Assembly (NCBI GenBank): GCA_947184155.2
Contig: CAMXCT020001535.1
Location: forward strand, 542,001-606,000
Direction: 5' to 3'
DNA: 64,000 nt
Source of the DNA: Cladocopium goreaui
Lineage: Eukaryota > Sar > Dinophyceae > Suessiales > Symbiodiniaceae
Part shown: positions 24,170-37,800 of the stretch, piece after piece
How the letters are laid out: the number at the start of each line of letters is the position of its first letter
Numbering within the stretch: the first letter of the stretch is position 1
Notes under the pieces: generated by a model
The model's input: the letters and a program-made list of their open reading frames with translations, nothing else
What the model was told of the DNA's origin: nothing
Database searches by the model: none
Position numbers and translations under genes: made by a program

Positions 24170-27100
24170 GAATGAAAATCCAAGATTCACGTCTGAAAGC
24201 AGAATGTTCTTGGAAGATCTTCTTGGCAAATTTTCTAGGATAGGCCGCCGACTTGCTCATACCCGGACCACCTTGCCTCATAGGCCAGGAGTTGGGACCC
24301 GAGTGATCCCTGGTGAGGTTAAACAGTGGCTCCCAAAGGATATATTATATGTATCATACTAGCTAAAAAGTAGCAGGCCAAACAAACAGCTACAAAATAG
24401 TATTGTGTGTAACAAGATCGGACACATGTGAATTTTCCCACACACTCTGATTTAAGCAGAACTGCTGGAACACAATGCGTGGTTTCCACATCACGACTAA
24501 AACATGTGAATTGAACGTGTGCACACCCACACTCGAAGATGAGCTAGTGCTGCTAGAATACACAGACACATTGCCTTTCTTTGTAATCCGCTTAATGACC
24601 ATGGCTCGCTTCGGGTCCTTCTTCACTTTCTCGATCCGTTGCTTGTCTGCGTTTGACAATTTCTTCTTCAAGTTCTGAAGCCATGGCCTAGAGTTGGCAA
24701 CGGAGACCCTAAACCCATGGCCCAGAAGAACAGGATGTAAAGCATAGTAAAACCTGGTAAAGCTGATGGACAATTTCTGGTGTTCATATTTGAGATCCAA
24801 ATTCAAGGCAAACAATATGACATACACACACACGCACACTGTGTCAAGAGAGTACAGCTCGTAATTGTATCTTGTCAAAGCCATGGGACCCAGATCCAAA
24901 GAGAAGCGAAGGTTTTTGGCTGTCGTGCCCGTAGGCACCCATGGGACTTAGATCAGAAAGGCAACGTTAGGGCAATTACCACTGTAAGAGCATGTCTGTC
25001 ACACACACAAAATCTGTCCAACAATTTGACAATTGCATTTGATTTTTTGAATGTTTGCAAGGTACAATGACACAGAGTCCCAGCAAATAGGCCGCAAAGC
25101 CAATGCAGCATAACGAAAGTATGGACAACCTTCCATTAGGCTGGACCGTGGTTGCTCAGTCAACCACATCACAGCCCGTGCTGCCGCTAGCAGGCCTAGC
25201 ATGACCCACCTTGTTGTGATCCTTGGCAAGGACACCCTGACAGTTTTGGGGGTGAGGCACAGGCATATCATAGGCAATTGAATTCATGTGATATAATGAA
25301 ACCATCCACACTACCTTTTTTTTATAATCATCAATGGTATGAATTCAATTGCTGTTCCAAACAACAAATATGTTCACACACGACTCCTACAAAAGAGAAA
25401 ACAATGCCACTGAAATCACCCTAAAGGTTCGTGTTGGCACAGCGCACATAATCTTTTCGACAGTCGCCAAAATATCGGTGGATACTTCGTAGACTGGTCG
25501 CTCTATTAATGAACACCCATGAGCCGCAGGGTGGCCCCCCCAGGAGTAAACCCAGAGGGGCCAACTTCAAGACCTTCCTCATGATCTCGCAAAGTCCAAG
25601 TCTCAGTGAGCGGGGCTAAAGAACAAGAGGATATGCAGATGCAGTAGCGTGCATATAGTTCTCAATCATTTCTAATACGATGAATATTATAACATAATAA
25701 TTTAAATTGCTCATGATCATCATCAGGATCACAGCCACAATCGCCCTGATTGTCATGCAGACAAAAGCACAGTCACAATGATTTTGTTTTTGCTGCCAAT
25801 ACCACAATCAGAATTATCATCATCATTTGGATCGGATATCATTTTCACCATATTAGCTTGCCATCATTGTGTCCACAGTACTGCATTACAAGCTCGTGAT
25901 TTTCACCGGTGGAATGTGCCAGCACCAAACAGCTCAATAGGTTCTAACGGATTTTATAACACGTATTATAGCCCCCAAACTGCTGTACTGGCTTTAAGCA
26001 GCCAGGATCACAAGGAAATACATTTGATCTTTAAGGCTATGGCGGGTCCAGAATGTCACCAGAAGGGCCATCCAACAGATCGAAACTTTCCCTCAGTGCT
26101 GCCAACAGCGGCAACCGGAAAAACGCACTCTGCAACATGCTGGGTCGACAATTGAACAGCGTTTGTGTATATGGAGCTCCCCATTGCATTATATTAGACA
26201 CATTTGAAATTGACAGATATATTTAATATAATTATAGTATAATAACGTAGTTATACAGTACTAATAGTGTTTAGCAGGTGTTTCATCTTCAGATCTGAAG
26301 GAGCAGTGATGTAGCTACATTGGCCGTCTCTGCCATTTATGCACACGAATGCATTCTGCATATATCAGTGATATATACTTGATATAGTCACATGAAAAGA
26401 ATGACTGAGTTCTGCACGCTTTCCATCCCTGTTCGCCTCGATGAACGGAGGTGAATGTATGGCATATTTAACTTGCTTTACCAACAACATATTGGTGAAT
26501 CTGTTAGTTTATTTTCAGCACGGCATTGGTAAAGCAAAAAGGATAGCATGAAGCTGAGGACATGGAATGGAAAGTCTTATCTTTGACGTTTTACCACAGC
26601 ACGTTAAGCGCTTCACTAGCAGGTCAAATTCTCGGGCCCCCACGATAATACGAGCTCACAGATGCGCATCCCGCAAATGCATCTATCAATTGGATGTCCT
26701 TGGCTAACATGACATTCCAAAGCCCATATTAATTACAAAAATAATCAAACATAGCATCCGTACTTGTGTGATAATGGTACATGAATGAAATATTCAGAGA
26801 GTTTGACATCTGCCATGCAGGATATACTGTAGATCACAGCAATTGTCCAAATTGGATTTAAGCACTAAGCTGATGACACGTGCCGACTCCGCTGCTGGTG
26901 TGGTCTGCACCACGAAATCAACCAGGTGCAACCTCAATGGCCCAATCAAAATAAGGGCGACCCATTCCATAGTAGTAGTATGAACATTCAAGTTTGGTTC
27001 GGTGAATGTTCAACCAAGAAACAACAAGATTGGCAAACCCCACTTCATGAGGAGATTTGCCGTGCGCTTTGTCAATGCCATTGGAGACTGTTTCCATGAA

Positions 27101-30100
27101 GGATTCGACGGCATGGCTTGAACTACCCCGCCCCGCACCTAGGTGCTGATGCTAATCTGAGCCTTCCCCTTCCTGCAAAGCACAGGCGAGATGTTGGACA
27201 GCCAGCTGGATTTCATATTTACAGTATATCGCTCACAAATGGCATCACCAGAAACATCTATTTTTTTTTTGAATATAGTACAGTGGTTACCCAGGTACCC
27301 AGTGCCACACTGAGTTCAGTGGCTACAGTTTTTTTTCACACAGATTGTGTTGCCCCACTCAAGCAGCGCTTTTGGCGCATGACTTGCGAAATACCCCAGC
27401 GTATTGAGCGGGAATGTTCTCTTTTGAATGTTGGGTAGTTATATAAATGAAATGACTGTTGACCAACTTGTCGTCCACTTTGCAAATGGACATTCCATTC
27501 CCACTGGTGTCCAAAAACCCCATTGTCCATGAGGCCCCAGCTAACAAACACAATATCATTATTATATATGTTGGTGCTACAAACTGATATCAACTTGGTG
27601 GAAGGAAAGATAACAGTAATTTGATGTGAGTACATACATTTTTTGATGGCCTTTCGAGACTCTAAGGGGATGGATCAAAAGCATGGTTTCCAAGCTATAC
27701 TTGCCTTACCGGCACCGCAGGCAGCCTATCGCCAAGTGATTTGATCACTCCACTCAGCTGGAGCATGTGCATGGGATTTCCCATCCAGCCACCAACTTTG
27801 CTAGCTTCCACCTTGGTCAAATCAGAAGTTGCCAACTGTTGTGACGTTTGATGTAAAATCTCAAATCATTTGCATCACTAAATCTGAATCTTACGCAATT
27901 AATGCGCGATGTGGTTAATGGGATCATGTCAATCAAAAACAAACTACACCAGAGTGATCACATTCACGACGCTAGTTACGCAGCTTGTGGTGCTTGTGAT
28001 TTTGATTTCAAATCAGTGAGGAATTCCATATTATCCAGCTCATTTATTTGCAACCAATTATGTTGTGACTGTATGGAATGATATTCTAAAAATTAAAATC
28101 ACGAGCACCTTCCCAGCACAGTGCAGTGCTGCGTCCATGAACTGTTCCATGCAACATCAAACAATTTGGAGTTGAGAACATTACTGATTTTTTTTTATGA
28201 CAATGACAATGTTGGTCTTGAACTGCTTTAACATACCGTATATATAACATATATCTAATATACAATATATGCTTTATTATATTTATAAAAATATTATATA
28301 CAATTTTGAGATTGAATCCGCAAATACATCCAAATACTAAGTTCTGGACGCTTCAGTCACACCGCCGTGCTTTGTCCAACCCAAGCTGACACCTCGCTGC
28401 TTGTTTGCCTGCTGGTGCTGGTGACAAATCTTCACAATTTGAATCACAGATACCATGTATGTTGCAATTCAACAGCATGGCTATTAATTATGATCCATTC
28501 ATAAATATTTTGATTTGACCCATCCTGTCAGACATGATTTTGGGTGAATCGCTTGTAATATCAATCAGTTGCACCTTTTTGGATCCCCAGCAACAAACAA
28601 TTCAGCAACAACTGAGCCTCAAAATTCATTCCCTTTTCCAGCTTCAAAAGATCCAGTGTGTCCTCTGGCACTTGAGAAACGTAGAAGGAGGCCGAAGTGG
28701 ACCTTGAGACCACAAACCTCAGCAGATCCGATCAACAAATGAAATCATATATGATGCTAAATGAAATATTATCTTCTTTTTGTAAACCAAAAATGATATT
28801 ATAATATTCAACTTCGAAATGAGCAGGGCCTACATTCTTGATTCCAAGAGGCTGGAAAGAAGTTTCATTGACATATAGTTTATTGCAAAACCTGTCAAAA
28901 CTTTCCCCATGATTGATTTAGATCTGAGGGTCAAACAAGATTTGGATCTTGGATCGCTTGTATCCCTTGGGATGTTCTGGCAGGGTTGCAGGCGGCTCGA
29001 GGGTGCAAGACCTCAGCCGAATGCCAAGGGCTGGTATTCTAGATTGATACAAGTTTTTGAGCACACTCATCCTAGGCCATGTAACCATTGAATACTCATG
29101 ATTTTTCTAAGCAGTCAAGCTCACTCACCGGGTGTGCCCGCAAGCAAAAATAAAAACATGCACTAACGCATTATACATTACATACCAGCCCGGTACATGC
29201 AAGTTGGCTTGATGCACAGATCATATGCGAGATCCTCGAGGGTGCCTATGTTGTGCTAACACAGCACGACAAAAGTTCTCTGAGGCAGCTGCTTTGCGGC
29301 ACCAAGTTGTTCCAATGAGGGCAGGCACAACTTATCATCTGCCACTTCTGCCAGCAGGGAGTAGTTGGCATCTCGTGCCTGAAACAACCAAGCCATTCGC
29401 CCCGTCAAATTTCTTTTTTCGAAATGTGCATTGTTTACGGAAGGAATAAAACATACCTGTAACGTGTATGCGGGTAGCGATAGCACCCATATCAAACATG
29501 GGTTGGACATGCGAAAATGCGGGGACACTCTAGATATGTGGTAATTGGATTGAACAAGAATGATAGAAACACATTATTCAGCACTCCTACACTGCCGTAT
29601 GATTGCACGCTTCTCACACATGTATATGCTTTATGATCCTGGTCACTTTGAACAATAGTTCTTTGATATATGAATGAATGTGCCTCCAGTACGGCCTTTT
29701 TCTTTGCAAGCTCAGCCCTTTTCCTCTCCTCATCTCTCTTCTCAGCCTCTTCTTCTGGTGTCAAATCATGACCATCTTGCTCGGCCTTTGCGGGTTCTGC
29801 TTCGGCCTCTTCTTTGTTTGGTGCTGCATTCGCTTCTGCTTCTTTGGGGATGTCAGTAGAGCTGCGTTGCTTCTTTGAAACTTTCTTTTTGGCTGGCTTT
29901 GGATTCTCTCTTGGATTATTCAACTCTTCAGCTTCCTTCTCAGGGGGTTCAGCCTTCTTCTTTGTCTCGTTTTCTTGTGACTTTTTTTTCCCTTTGGACT
30001 CATTGAATTTGCTTTCTTCAGCAACATACGACGTTTGCTCTTGGTTCTACGCAAAACTCTCGGAGTGCTTCTCGGGCAAGGAATCTCTTCTTCTGTCTTC

Positions 30101-31690
30101 TCGCTGTGTTCTGCTTGATGCTCCTCTGATGTCTCAGCTTGTACCTCCACCTGTTTCACACTGCCTTCATGCTTCTGGTCTTCCTCCACCCTTCTCACAT
30201 TGTTATCCTTCTCCTCGGGTTTCTGTTCAGATTCCTCATCCTTTGCGTTTGGCTTCTTACCATTGCCTCTACCTTTTCCACCTTTTCCCCGGCCTTTGCC
30301 CCGGCCTCGGCCTCTCCCTTTTGTTTTTTTTTTCCCCCGCCACCTTCTGCATCTTCTGTTTCTTCAGCATAGGCACGGTCCGGGTCCTCCAACTCGGCTG
30401 CAGCTTCCTTGGCCATTTGCCGCAGTGCCAGCTGAGCCTGACAAGATGATTTGTAACATTGTACTGTTGTTTTTTTTGGGTAGAGAATTTGGTTAAGTTC
30501 ATGGCTTACTTTTCTCGAGTATGAAGTTGATACATTCATGTTGCACTGTGGTTGGATACTACACTTCAAATATCCTTCGGGTTGACCTTGTTTTTCAGTT
30601 TTCTTTCCGGAAATGCCACAAAGCTAGTTGCAAACAAATCGAACTATGGTAACAGTATATCTTATCTTCAAACCTTCAGGGATGCATGTACAATGTGAAC
30701 ATGAATCCCGCCTTTCTGATTTCCTGGGCAGTTTCCTCTTCTTGCGGGTCCTTTGGGATCACTTCTGACATTCGGTCCTTCAAATCTTGTGGGATGTCTG
30801 GCAACTTCTCCACCAAAGGTTTGCGATCCTGCATGCTGCAGCTGTTGTTTTTGAATTCCTGATGGTTCAAACAAAACCCTATCACATACACACGCAATTG
30901 GTGTTGACGATATTCTGCACTAGTTGCAACCTAATCTGATCAACATCAAAGCAAAGAGTGGGAGCGAAATAGAATACATGATTCTCGAAAATAATGCGCC
31001 AAAGAAACAGTCACTAAAACACATAGTTTAGTCAAGCAGGCACCCATACTTGTTGTCAATGAAGCTTGAAGAGTATTATCACATATTGGGCAATACATTT
31101 TTTGACCCAAACTTGGAACCTTGAAATACAAACCACCAGCAGGCGCACCTTAAAGGCATTCTTCTCAGCAACACCTTCTTCGTCACTGTTTAAGCCCTTT
31201 TGAAGGTTTTGGTAGTCATCCCGTTCTGCAAATGTTTGACTTTCATCCATCATTCCCGACCCTTCATGAACCGATTCTTTTTTCTGCTTCTTGGCAGGGG
31301 GTTGCAAATCACTTGAGTCTGCACTGTTCTGTGTTTCTGTCTTGTACATGCTAGCCACTTGAGCTTCTTGTTCGACTAGCCTCCACTGACTTTCAATGAT
31401 CTGGTCATCTGTCGGTCTTGAACCATTTTCATCATCATCAGTGGCTATTTCAACTACGTCACTCTCGTGGTCAACCGTTTCCACACACATATCATCTTCC
31501 AAAGCTTCCTCTTCGGCACCCTCCTCCATAGGACTATCCTCTTCAGTATCGGCTTCCCCCAAAGCAGGTGTAGGCGACACGGAATCCAATCTTCGCATTG
31601 GCTGGATTGGGGATGCTAACGGGGTCTCAGTCATTGGTAAGGTATCCATCGTGTCGGGATTCTTTGCGGCTGATTTCTCTTCAGATACCT
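24170..31690 (-). CDS. Dinoflagellate multicopy family gene with PPCGSW and EQPxSSLM motifs (methyltransferase-like)
   Basis: Exons in transcript order: 31149-31690 (acidic, with NLS-like PPAKKQKKE), 30705-30858, 29684-30438 (next entry), 29270-29380, about 28930-29045, 28585-28725 (QVPEDTLDLLKLEKG), 27710-27840 (GGWMGNPMHMLQLSG), 27000-27120, 26865-26985, 26055-26160, 25455-25612 (PPCGSW), 25065-25255 (TEQPRSSLM), 24890-24952 (MGAYGHDSQKPSLLFG), 24570-24700 (NADKQRIEKVKKD) and 24175-24300 (KSAAYPRKFAKKIF). The last five are in the order I remember for a large Symbiodiniaceae family. PPC within GGPPCGSW resembles motif IV of C5-cytosine methyltransferases, but the family's activity is unproven. 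The 5' exons may belong to a separate gene. Confidence 0.55.
25065..25612 (-). CDS. Core exons with PPCGSWVFINR and WLTEQPRSSLM
   Basis: Two exons, about 25455-25612 and 25065-25255, separated by about 200 bp. The first reads KLAPLGLLLGGPPCGSWVF, a hydrophobic strand followed by a Pro-Cys loop. The second reads LLAAARAVMWLTEQPRSSLM. In C5 methyltransferases a PC loop (motif IV) is followed by a strand and an E-N/Q-V/P loop (motif VI). EQP here sits where that loop would be, a structural parallel that I infer from motif spacing. Confidence 0.65.
29684..30438 (-). CDS. Lysine/glutamate-rich exon with two homopolymer frame breaks
   Basis: The exon opens after TTGTCAG with QLALRQMAKEAAAELED, runs through a Lys/Gly/Arg-rich RGRGKGRGK stretch and a Lys/Glu-rich part, and ends near LAKKKAVLE at a possible GC donor. 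The coding frame changes at a T10 run (30324-30333) and again at a T8 run (29982-29989); minus-strand sense is poly-A. On both sides the composition continues smoothly, so these are probably one-base indels, from assembly error or decay, and not introns. Confidence 0.6.
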
Positions 31691-31899
31691 CAGTGTAAGT
31701 AAAAGGTGTCAGCTATATAATAATTAAGATATATATTAAATATATAATTCATTAATATTCATCATGCGGGGACTAAAATATCCAGGCAATAGAAACTATG
31801 AAGCAATACAGTTGCAATCTGCTCCGTCCAGCACACAGCTCAGCTCCAAATGACTTTTTGTTTTGGAACTTGCGATTGTGAAAAAAACACGTGAATGCG

Positions 31900-34800
31900 T
31901 GCAGCTAATATGACAACCAGATTGTACATGTGCAACCCATGTTCTCATTTCAAAATTTGACCAATTACACACATATATGTCATCGATGTGTGACAGTAAG
32001 GATGACTCTTGGGTACCCCGACCTTAGGCTTGCTCATCCCTCGTCCTCGCGTAGGAGTCTTCTTGCCATCCGGGGTCAGCATATCAAACTCCTGTCAGAG
32101 GACGATGCGCAAGTTTAGGACATAAAATTTAAAATGCATGTTACAAAGGTGAAAGGTTCTACGAACAATTAGGACCATTCTGAAGTGTCATGTGTACCAA
32201 TTTGCATCACCCACGCACATTCTTTTGATTTGTTTTGTGGTCTTTTACAAACAAGCTCATCAAAGAGTTTCAAAGATAGTACATGCATGATCCTGCATGC
32301 ACATGTGTGTGCAGTGCATTACCATCCAGCACCCAGACCATAAGCTAAATAAACCCCCAGACCATAAACTAAATAAACAGATCATGGCAATAATTCATAT
32401 CCCTGGAAGTGGTGCCTTCAAGCGGCCGTAGATGATGTTCTTCAGCTGCTCAGCACGTTCATGACCCTTCCTGATTGGCGGACAGACAGTGGAACCCTGA
32501 GAGAAACCCTGATTGGTGATTCTGACATCTACTATTCTCTGAGAGGATGGGCTTTCAGAATGAACAGTTCAATAATGTTCAAGTTGTTGGCATTGTTTTT
32601 GAAAAGGAACCAAAAGATATGTTTGTGTTTTTTGCTAAAGACAGTGGTACCATCTATACAGCAATATAAGGTCCCAGATTTCCCATCAATCTAATACATG
32701 TTTATCCTGGTTAGCCCCCACATTTGGAGAACATGTAATCCTGGCCTCACACCACGATTTCTCTGAAATCGATCCAGGCAATAGCTCAAGAGGGACTTGA
32801 TGACTCCGCTCTCGATCTCACCCCATACCTGACAAAGAGTTTGCCAAACTTGTATTAAATGGTTTGCACATTGTGATATATATATATATATATATATTTT
32901 TATCTCTTTGATGAAAGAATCACTGGACTTGCTTGATTTTGAACTTGTGGTTTGACATCTATCTTACTATGTTTGTTCAAGATCTGGACCTGGTTTCATT
33001 AGCTTATCTCCTCAAGAAAATCATGGCTGTTTCAAGACTTGAACCCTAGCGCCAAAACACCAGTTCAGTCCACCAATCAACCATTACGTGCCTCGTGCTC
33101 GTTGCGATCCTTCCAGGGGTTCAAGCGGTAGTGCAGCGAAGCCCATGACAGAGCAGTCTGCCAATGGGCTCCAGTTGGTGCAGCAAAAATGTACAAATCA
33201 AGTGTGTTGAGCAAAGACAAAACTCCATTTTCAATTCTGTATGCGATGCATGATTTTGTTGGTGCCTCATCAATTCTTTACATTGGAGAAAAAAATGACT
33301 TTGTGACTCCTTGCCTGAAATTCTTTCCGAGTGGGAGGGCATTCAGCAAACGATGCGCACAGCGCAACAGCCATTGCAAAGTTGTGATCGCTCTCTGCCT
33401 CCAGTCCAGAAACAATAAACTGGAAAAAAATGATATTGAGAACGAACAAATAATTTGTTGGGGAAATGCAATATAGCGCTACACGTCATTCCCAATAATT
33501 ACAAATGGCAAAGGAAGTGATGATTTATGAAGCTGCTGGAGAACATATAATTGACACAACTATATTGCACGAGTAAAACCAAAGTACTTGGAAATTTTAT
33601 GTTGATCCGTTCGGTCCCCAAGAACAGCACCTCTCGCTCGCCCATGTCTTTACTCTCCAAGACCACGAACTTGAACTTTGGCACCTGTGTAGTTGAGAAA
33701 AAATGTTAGTACTTATGTTGTAGGCAGCTCTCAACTGGTCCTTTGGCAGTATTGTTTTGCAACTGGTTGCAACTAGAATCTATATTAATTGCAATCACAT
33801 AAGTCGTCATATATACGATATGATTATGGAAAACTTGTGTTGTTTGGATTCATGGAAGAATGGCACATTGTTTCCAAACGAAATCTGGGGAAAGCGTAAT
33901 GGATATTTCACATTTTTCTGGGCCCCTACAACCACGAGATCTTTCAGATAAACCCCATTCAAGAACTCTTGGCTCCCCACCTTGTGTTTATCCTGGTCTT
34001 TCAAGCCGGCACGTAGCCGCAAGAGACGACGCCTTTCGGTCATAAACGCCTCATCCTCGCAGAAGTCTTTCAGTAACTCCTCACGGTATGAAATCCGGAG
34101 GCCAGATAGCTCTTGCAACATTTATGGAATCTACCAGAGGGGCCTAGCTTCGACCAATTGAACTCTTAGATCGGGTAGTTAGGGGCAAACTGCGGTGTGC
34201 ACAAAAGGATAAATAAAGCATCATTTGAAGCATGTCAGATGTTCGAATGAAAATGATATCAATCCCAAAAATTCTCTCCTTGATCAAAGCCACTCGCTTG
34301 GGATCAGGCTGCTTAGGACTGCGAGTGTCTGCCATGATGGTGGAAAGAAAGATCCCCCAACCTGGATTATGATTGATATTCTTGGACGGTCTATCGATGT
34401 CATGCATGCTGATGAGTATCATGGGCAAGTACCTGCATACCTTTGAGCCAATGGAGTATCCATCACGTGTACATCTCTGCAAATTAATTCAAAGTCCGCA
34501 TGTTCACAAGAAACATTGCGCATGCAGGGCGGGTAAGGGATGGCACCAAGAACATCAGTGTCTATCACATCGTCACCCATAACCTCTTCCCAGTGACCTC
34601 AGCTCACAACCCCAACCAATCTGGATTGGGGAGGCAAATGGAGGCAAGGATAGCAAGAAGTTATAATACAGATATCTACAGTATCTCGTCTCGATCGTAC
34701 TGGCATTCACAAGTACTATGGTTGACGTAAATCCAATTTTATGTTCATTTGATGTTCATATGGGGGGCCTTCAAAGATGGACTGAGTTTCTGGCGCCGTT

Positions 34801-37800
34801 TCAGCATAGACTTCATGACCAGGTTGTAGGCCACCCAACATGCAAAAAGCAGCACAGGGATGACCCGCACCGATCCCAGACCCATCAGTGCTGCTTACTA
34901 AGCCCCCAAAAGTATATGGTCGATAACTATATTGCTGAAGCATTACTCCACATATTTCGAATTTCCACATGCTTTGCAAACTTTGTGGACTAGCATTGTG
35001 CAAACTTTAATGTCATTCATAAAAGATATGTATATTCATCCAGACATGTTTCTTGATGCAAATCCTGCAGCTGACACTCGCCGGACGATGAGCGAACCCT
35101 AGCTGCAACCAGGAGATGGAAAAAAAGGTGGTTCGATACCAAAGAAAGGTCGAGGTGCTAACCCCCTTTGTTTCCATGGTCGACGACACCAAGGGTATAT
35201 ATATACATGTATATCATATATGTTTATAAGATCATATATCTACTAGAGTATATCCCTAATGAGTTATAACTAACCCTTCATTAGTCCACAACATTCCACA
35301 CCTGGGCCCCGCTGTCACCCCGTCCTGTTCGCTCTCGTAGAGCAGCAGATCTTTGAAGGTGGACAGCAGGCTCGAAGAGCCTGGCATCAACCCATGAGGA
35401 TGGCTGGGGTTTACGGCTGGGATTTAATGGAATTTAATGGTGACTTAATGGGATTTCTTGGGATTTAATGGAATTTAATGGGATCTAATGGGATTTATTG
35501 GAATTTAATGGGATCTAATGAGACTTAATGGAGTTTAATGGGCTCTAATGGGATTTATTGGGATATAAGGAATTGCCAGGGAAATTGCGAATCTAAAATC
35601 ATGTACAGTTCTCTGTATGTTTTGAGGGTAGTTCCAAAATTGAATGCAGTACATGAACATTGGGGTCACAACAAGTTCGGATATCCTCAAGTTTATTGTA
35701 TTCAAAGAAAATGATCTGCGAATTGGGGGGTTGCACTAAAAAAAAGAAGCGTCTGGTTGTTTCTGGTAGTTTTTCCCTGCATGCAATGGCTGTTTTCCTA
35801 CCCTCTGGCAATTCCTCAAACATGGCTTGCTCAAACACATCCTCTACACATCTGACCAATGGTGTCAGAAAATCCTCCGAACGAAATGGATTTATTTAAG
35901 GTACTTTAAAGTTGTTCCGGTTCCAAAATTCATTTTTTCCATGGCAAATCACCATTTCTATTGGGTCATCAGCATTTTTTCATCGTGAATTCATCGATTT
36001 TCTATGGGCCAGGCCCCCATTTTGACCAGGCCGGCGCCTTGGGCGAGTTCCGGGATGTTCCAACATGCTCCGGCCAGTTCCAACCTCACCGGTGGGCTGG
36101 GGAGACAACAGTGGTTTGTTTGCATTTACACTGCTACAGAGATGTATAATTATAATATATATACCCATATGCTCCATGTATGGTATATTTACCTACATGA
36201 TTGGGTGATTTTGTTCGGGCAAATGTTGGTAAATATTCCAGCACCATGGTTCGCATATGGGTATATATAATATACAATTATATACAGTACCATATCAAAA
36301 TTTAAAATTAATATCATATGAACTGCAGCAAATAAGCTAAGTAAGTATGTGTTTTCCTAAGCAATAAATCATTTTTCGCCATGGGACTCGTTGGGTGAGG
36401 AACCCTTGATGTCTTTTGGAGCAGGGAGTGTTGCTGAGTTGTCTCCCTGGAACTGGCCGATGGCGAAGTCGGACAGGGGATATCAGGGGACCGAGGTGTT
36501 GAAAAAACCTCTCAAAAGTGAGGACAGTACACAACAAGGAGAGTGCATTTTTTCCTCCAGCTTCAAGTCTTTGACTTGACCTACATATAACACCTCCTAT
36601 TTTTGGTTGCTTCATATAATTCATACTTTTCTCATCCCCCGCCTTGTTCGTGGTTAGCTCCTAACACATGATACACCAATATGATGTTAGCTCCTGATTA
36701 GTGGCTGCATGATTTTCCATAGCAAACCGTGAAAAATAACCGTACTCATATGCGAACCATGGTGCTGGTATATTTACCTACATGTGGGATCATGGAGGGG
36801 TGATTTTGTTGGGGCAAATGTTGGTAAATATTCCAGCACCATGGTTCGCATATGGGGTAGGCTATGTGAAAACCCCTAGGGAACCCCCGAGGACCCGGAC
36901 CGCATCGCCCCGAACTCTTCCTGCGTCTCCTGGTCAAGTTATACTGGGCGAATTCTTATATAACTTGATTAACTAGGGTTTTAATGGTGGTTACAACATG
37001 TTACTGGTTGGTGGTTTTGAGCCACCCCTCTGAAAAATGATGGAGTTCGTCAGTTGGGATGATGAAATTCCCAACTGAATGGAAAGTCATAAAATTCCAT
37101 GGTTCCAAACCACCAACCAGATTACTACATGTTACAACATGTATCATTAGACTATCATAAAGATAACTATAATGGGGGTTTGTTAAGCCCGACGAAAATT
37201 AGGGGAAGCCACCGTGTCAGATATCATTTTCCACAGCCTGGATGGCATGGCCAAGTCGCTTCAGTGAGTCATACTTCACCAAGGGTCGGTAGATATGAAA
37301 ACCCAACTGGGGTTGAAGATAAACCAAGAAACACAACTAGGGGGACACAATCTTGTATCATCTTGTATCCATTTTACCTCATCCTCCTAGCAATATCCAA
37401 CTAAGGGTCATGCCGCCTACTGAGACCGTCGTATGTCATGGGAGGTAGACGTTTGGTGTTTCTCAGGGTCAGACCCTTAGTTTGGGGCAATGGCAAAATA
37501 CTCAGATTCATCAACATTATTCAACATGATATTCCATTGTACTCCTATTACAGCCCATTCTACCACAATTTCGGTTGGTTAAAGTTAATGTTTGTTAGAT
37601 CATTGAAATCACATGTTGTTGGTTAAATGAAATCCCCATGATTGATGGTTAATCACAATTGTGTTTAACATAACTAAACTCCCCGAATCACAATTATTGG
37701 TGGTTGAATCATTAAAACGGATGACTCTCAGGGTCAAACTGTAAATTTGGATGGTGACATCATTAATTATTCACATGTTTGTTACTTCAATCCCAATGTA

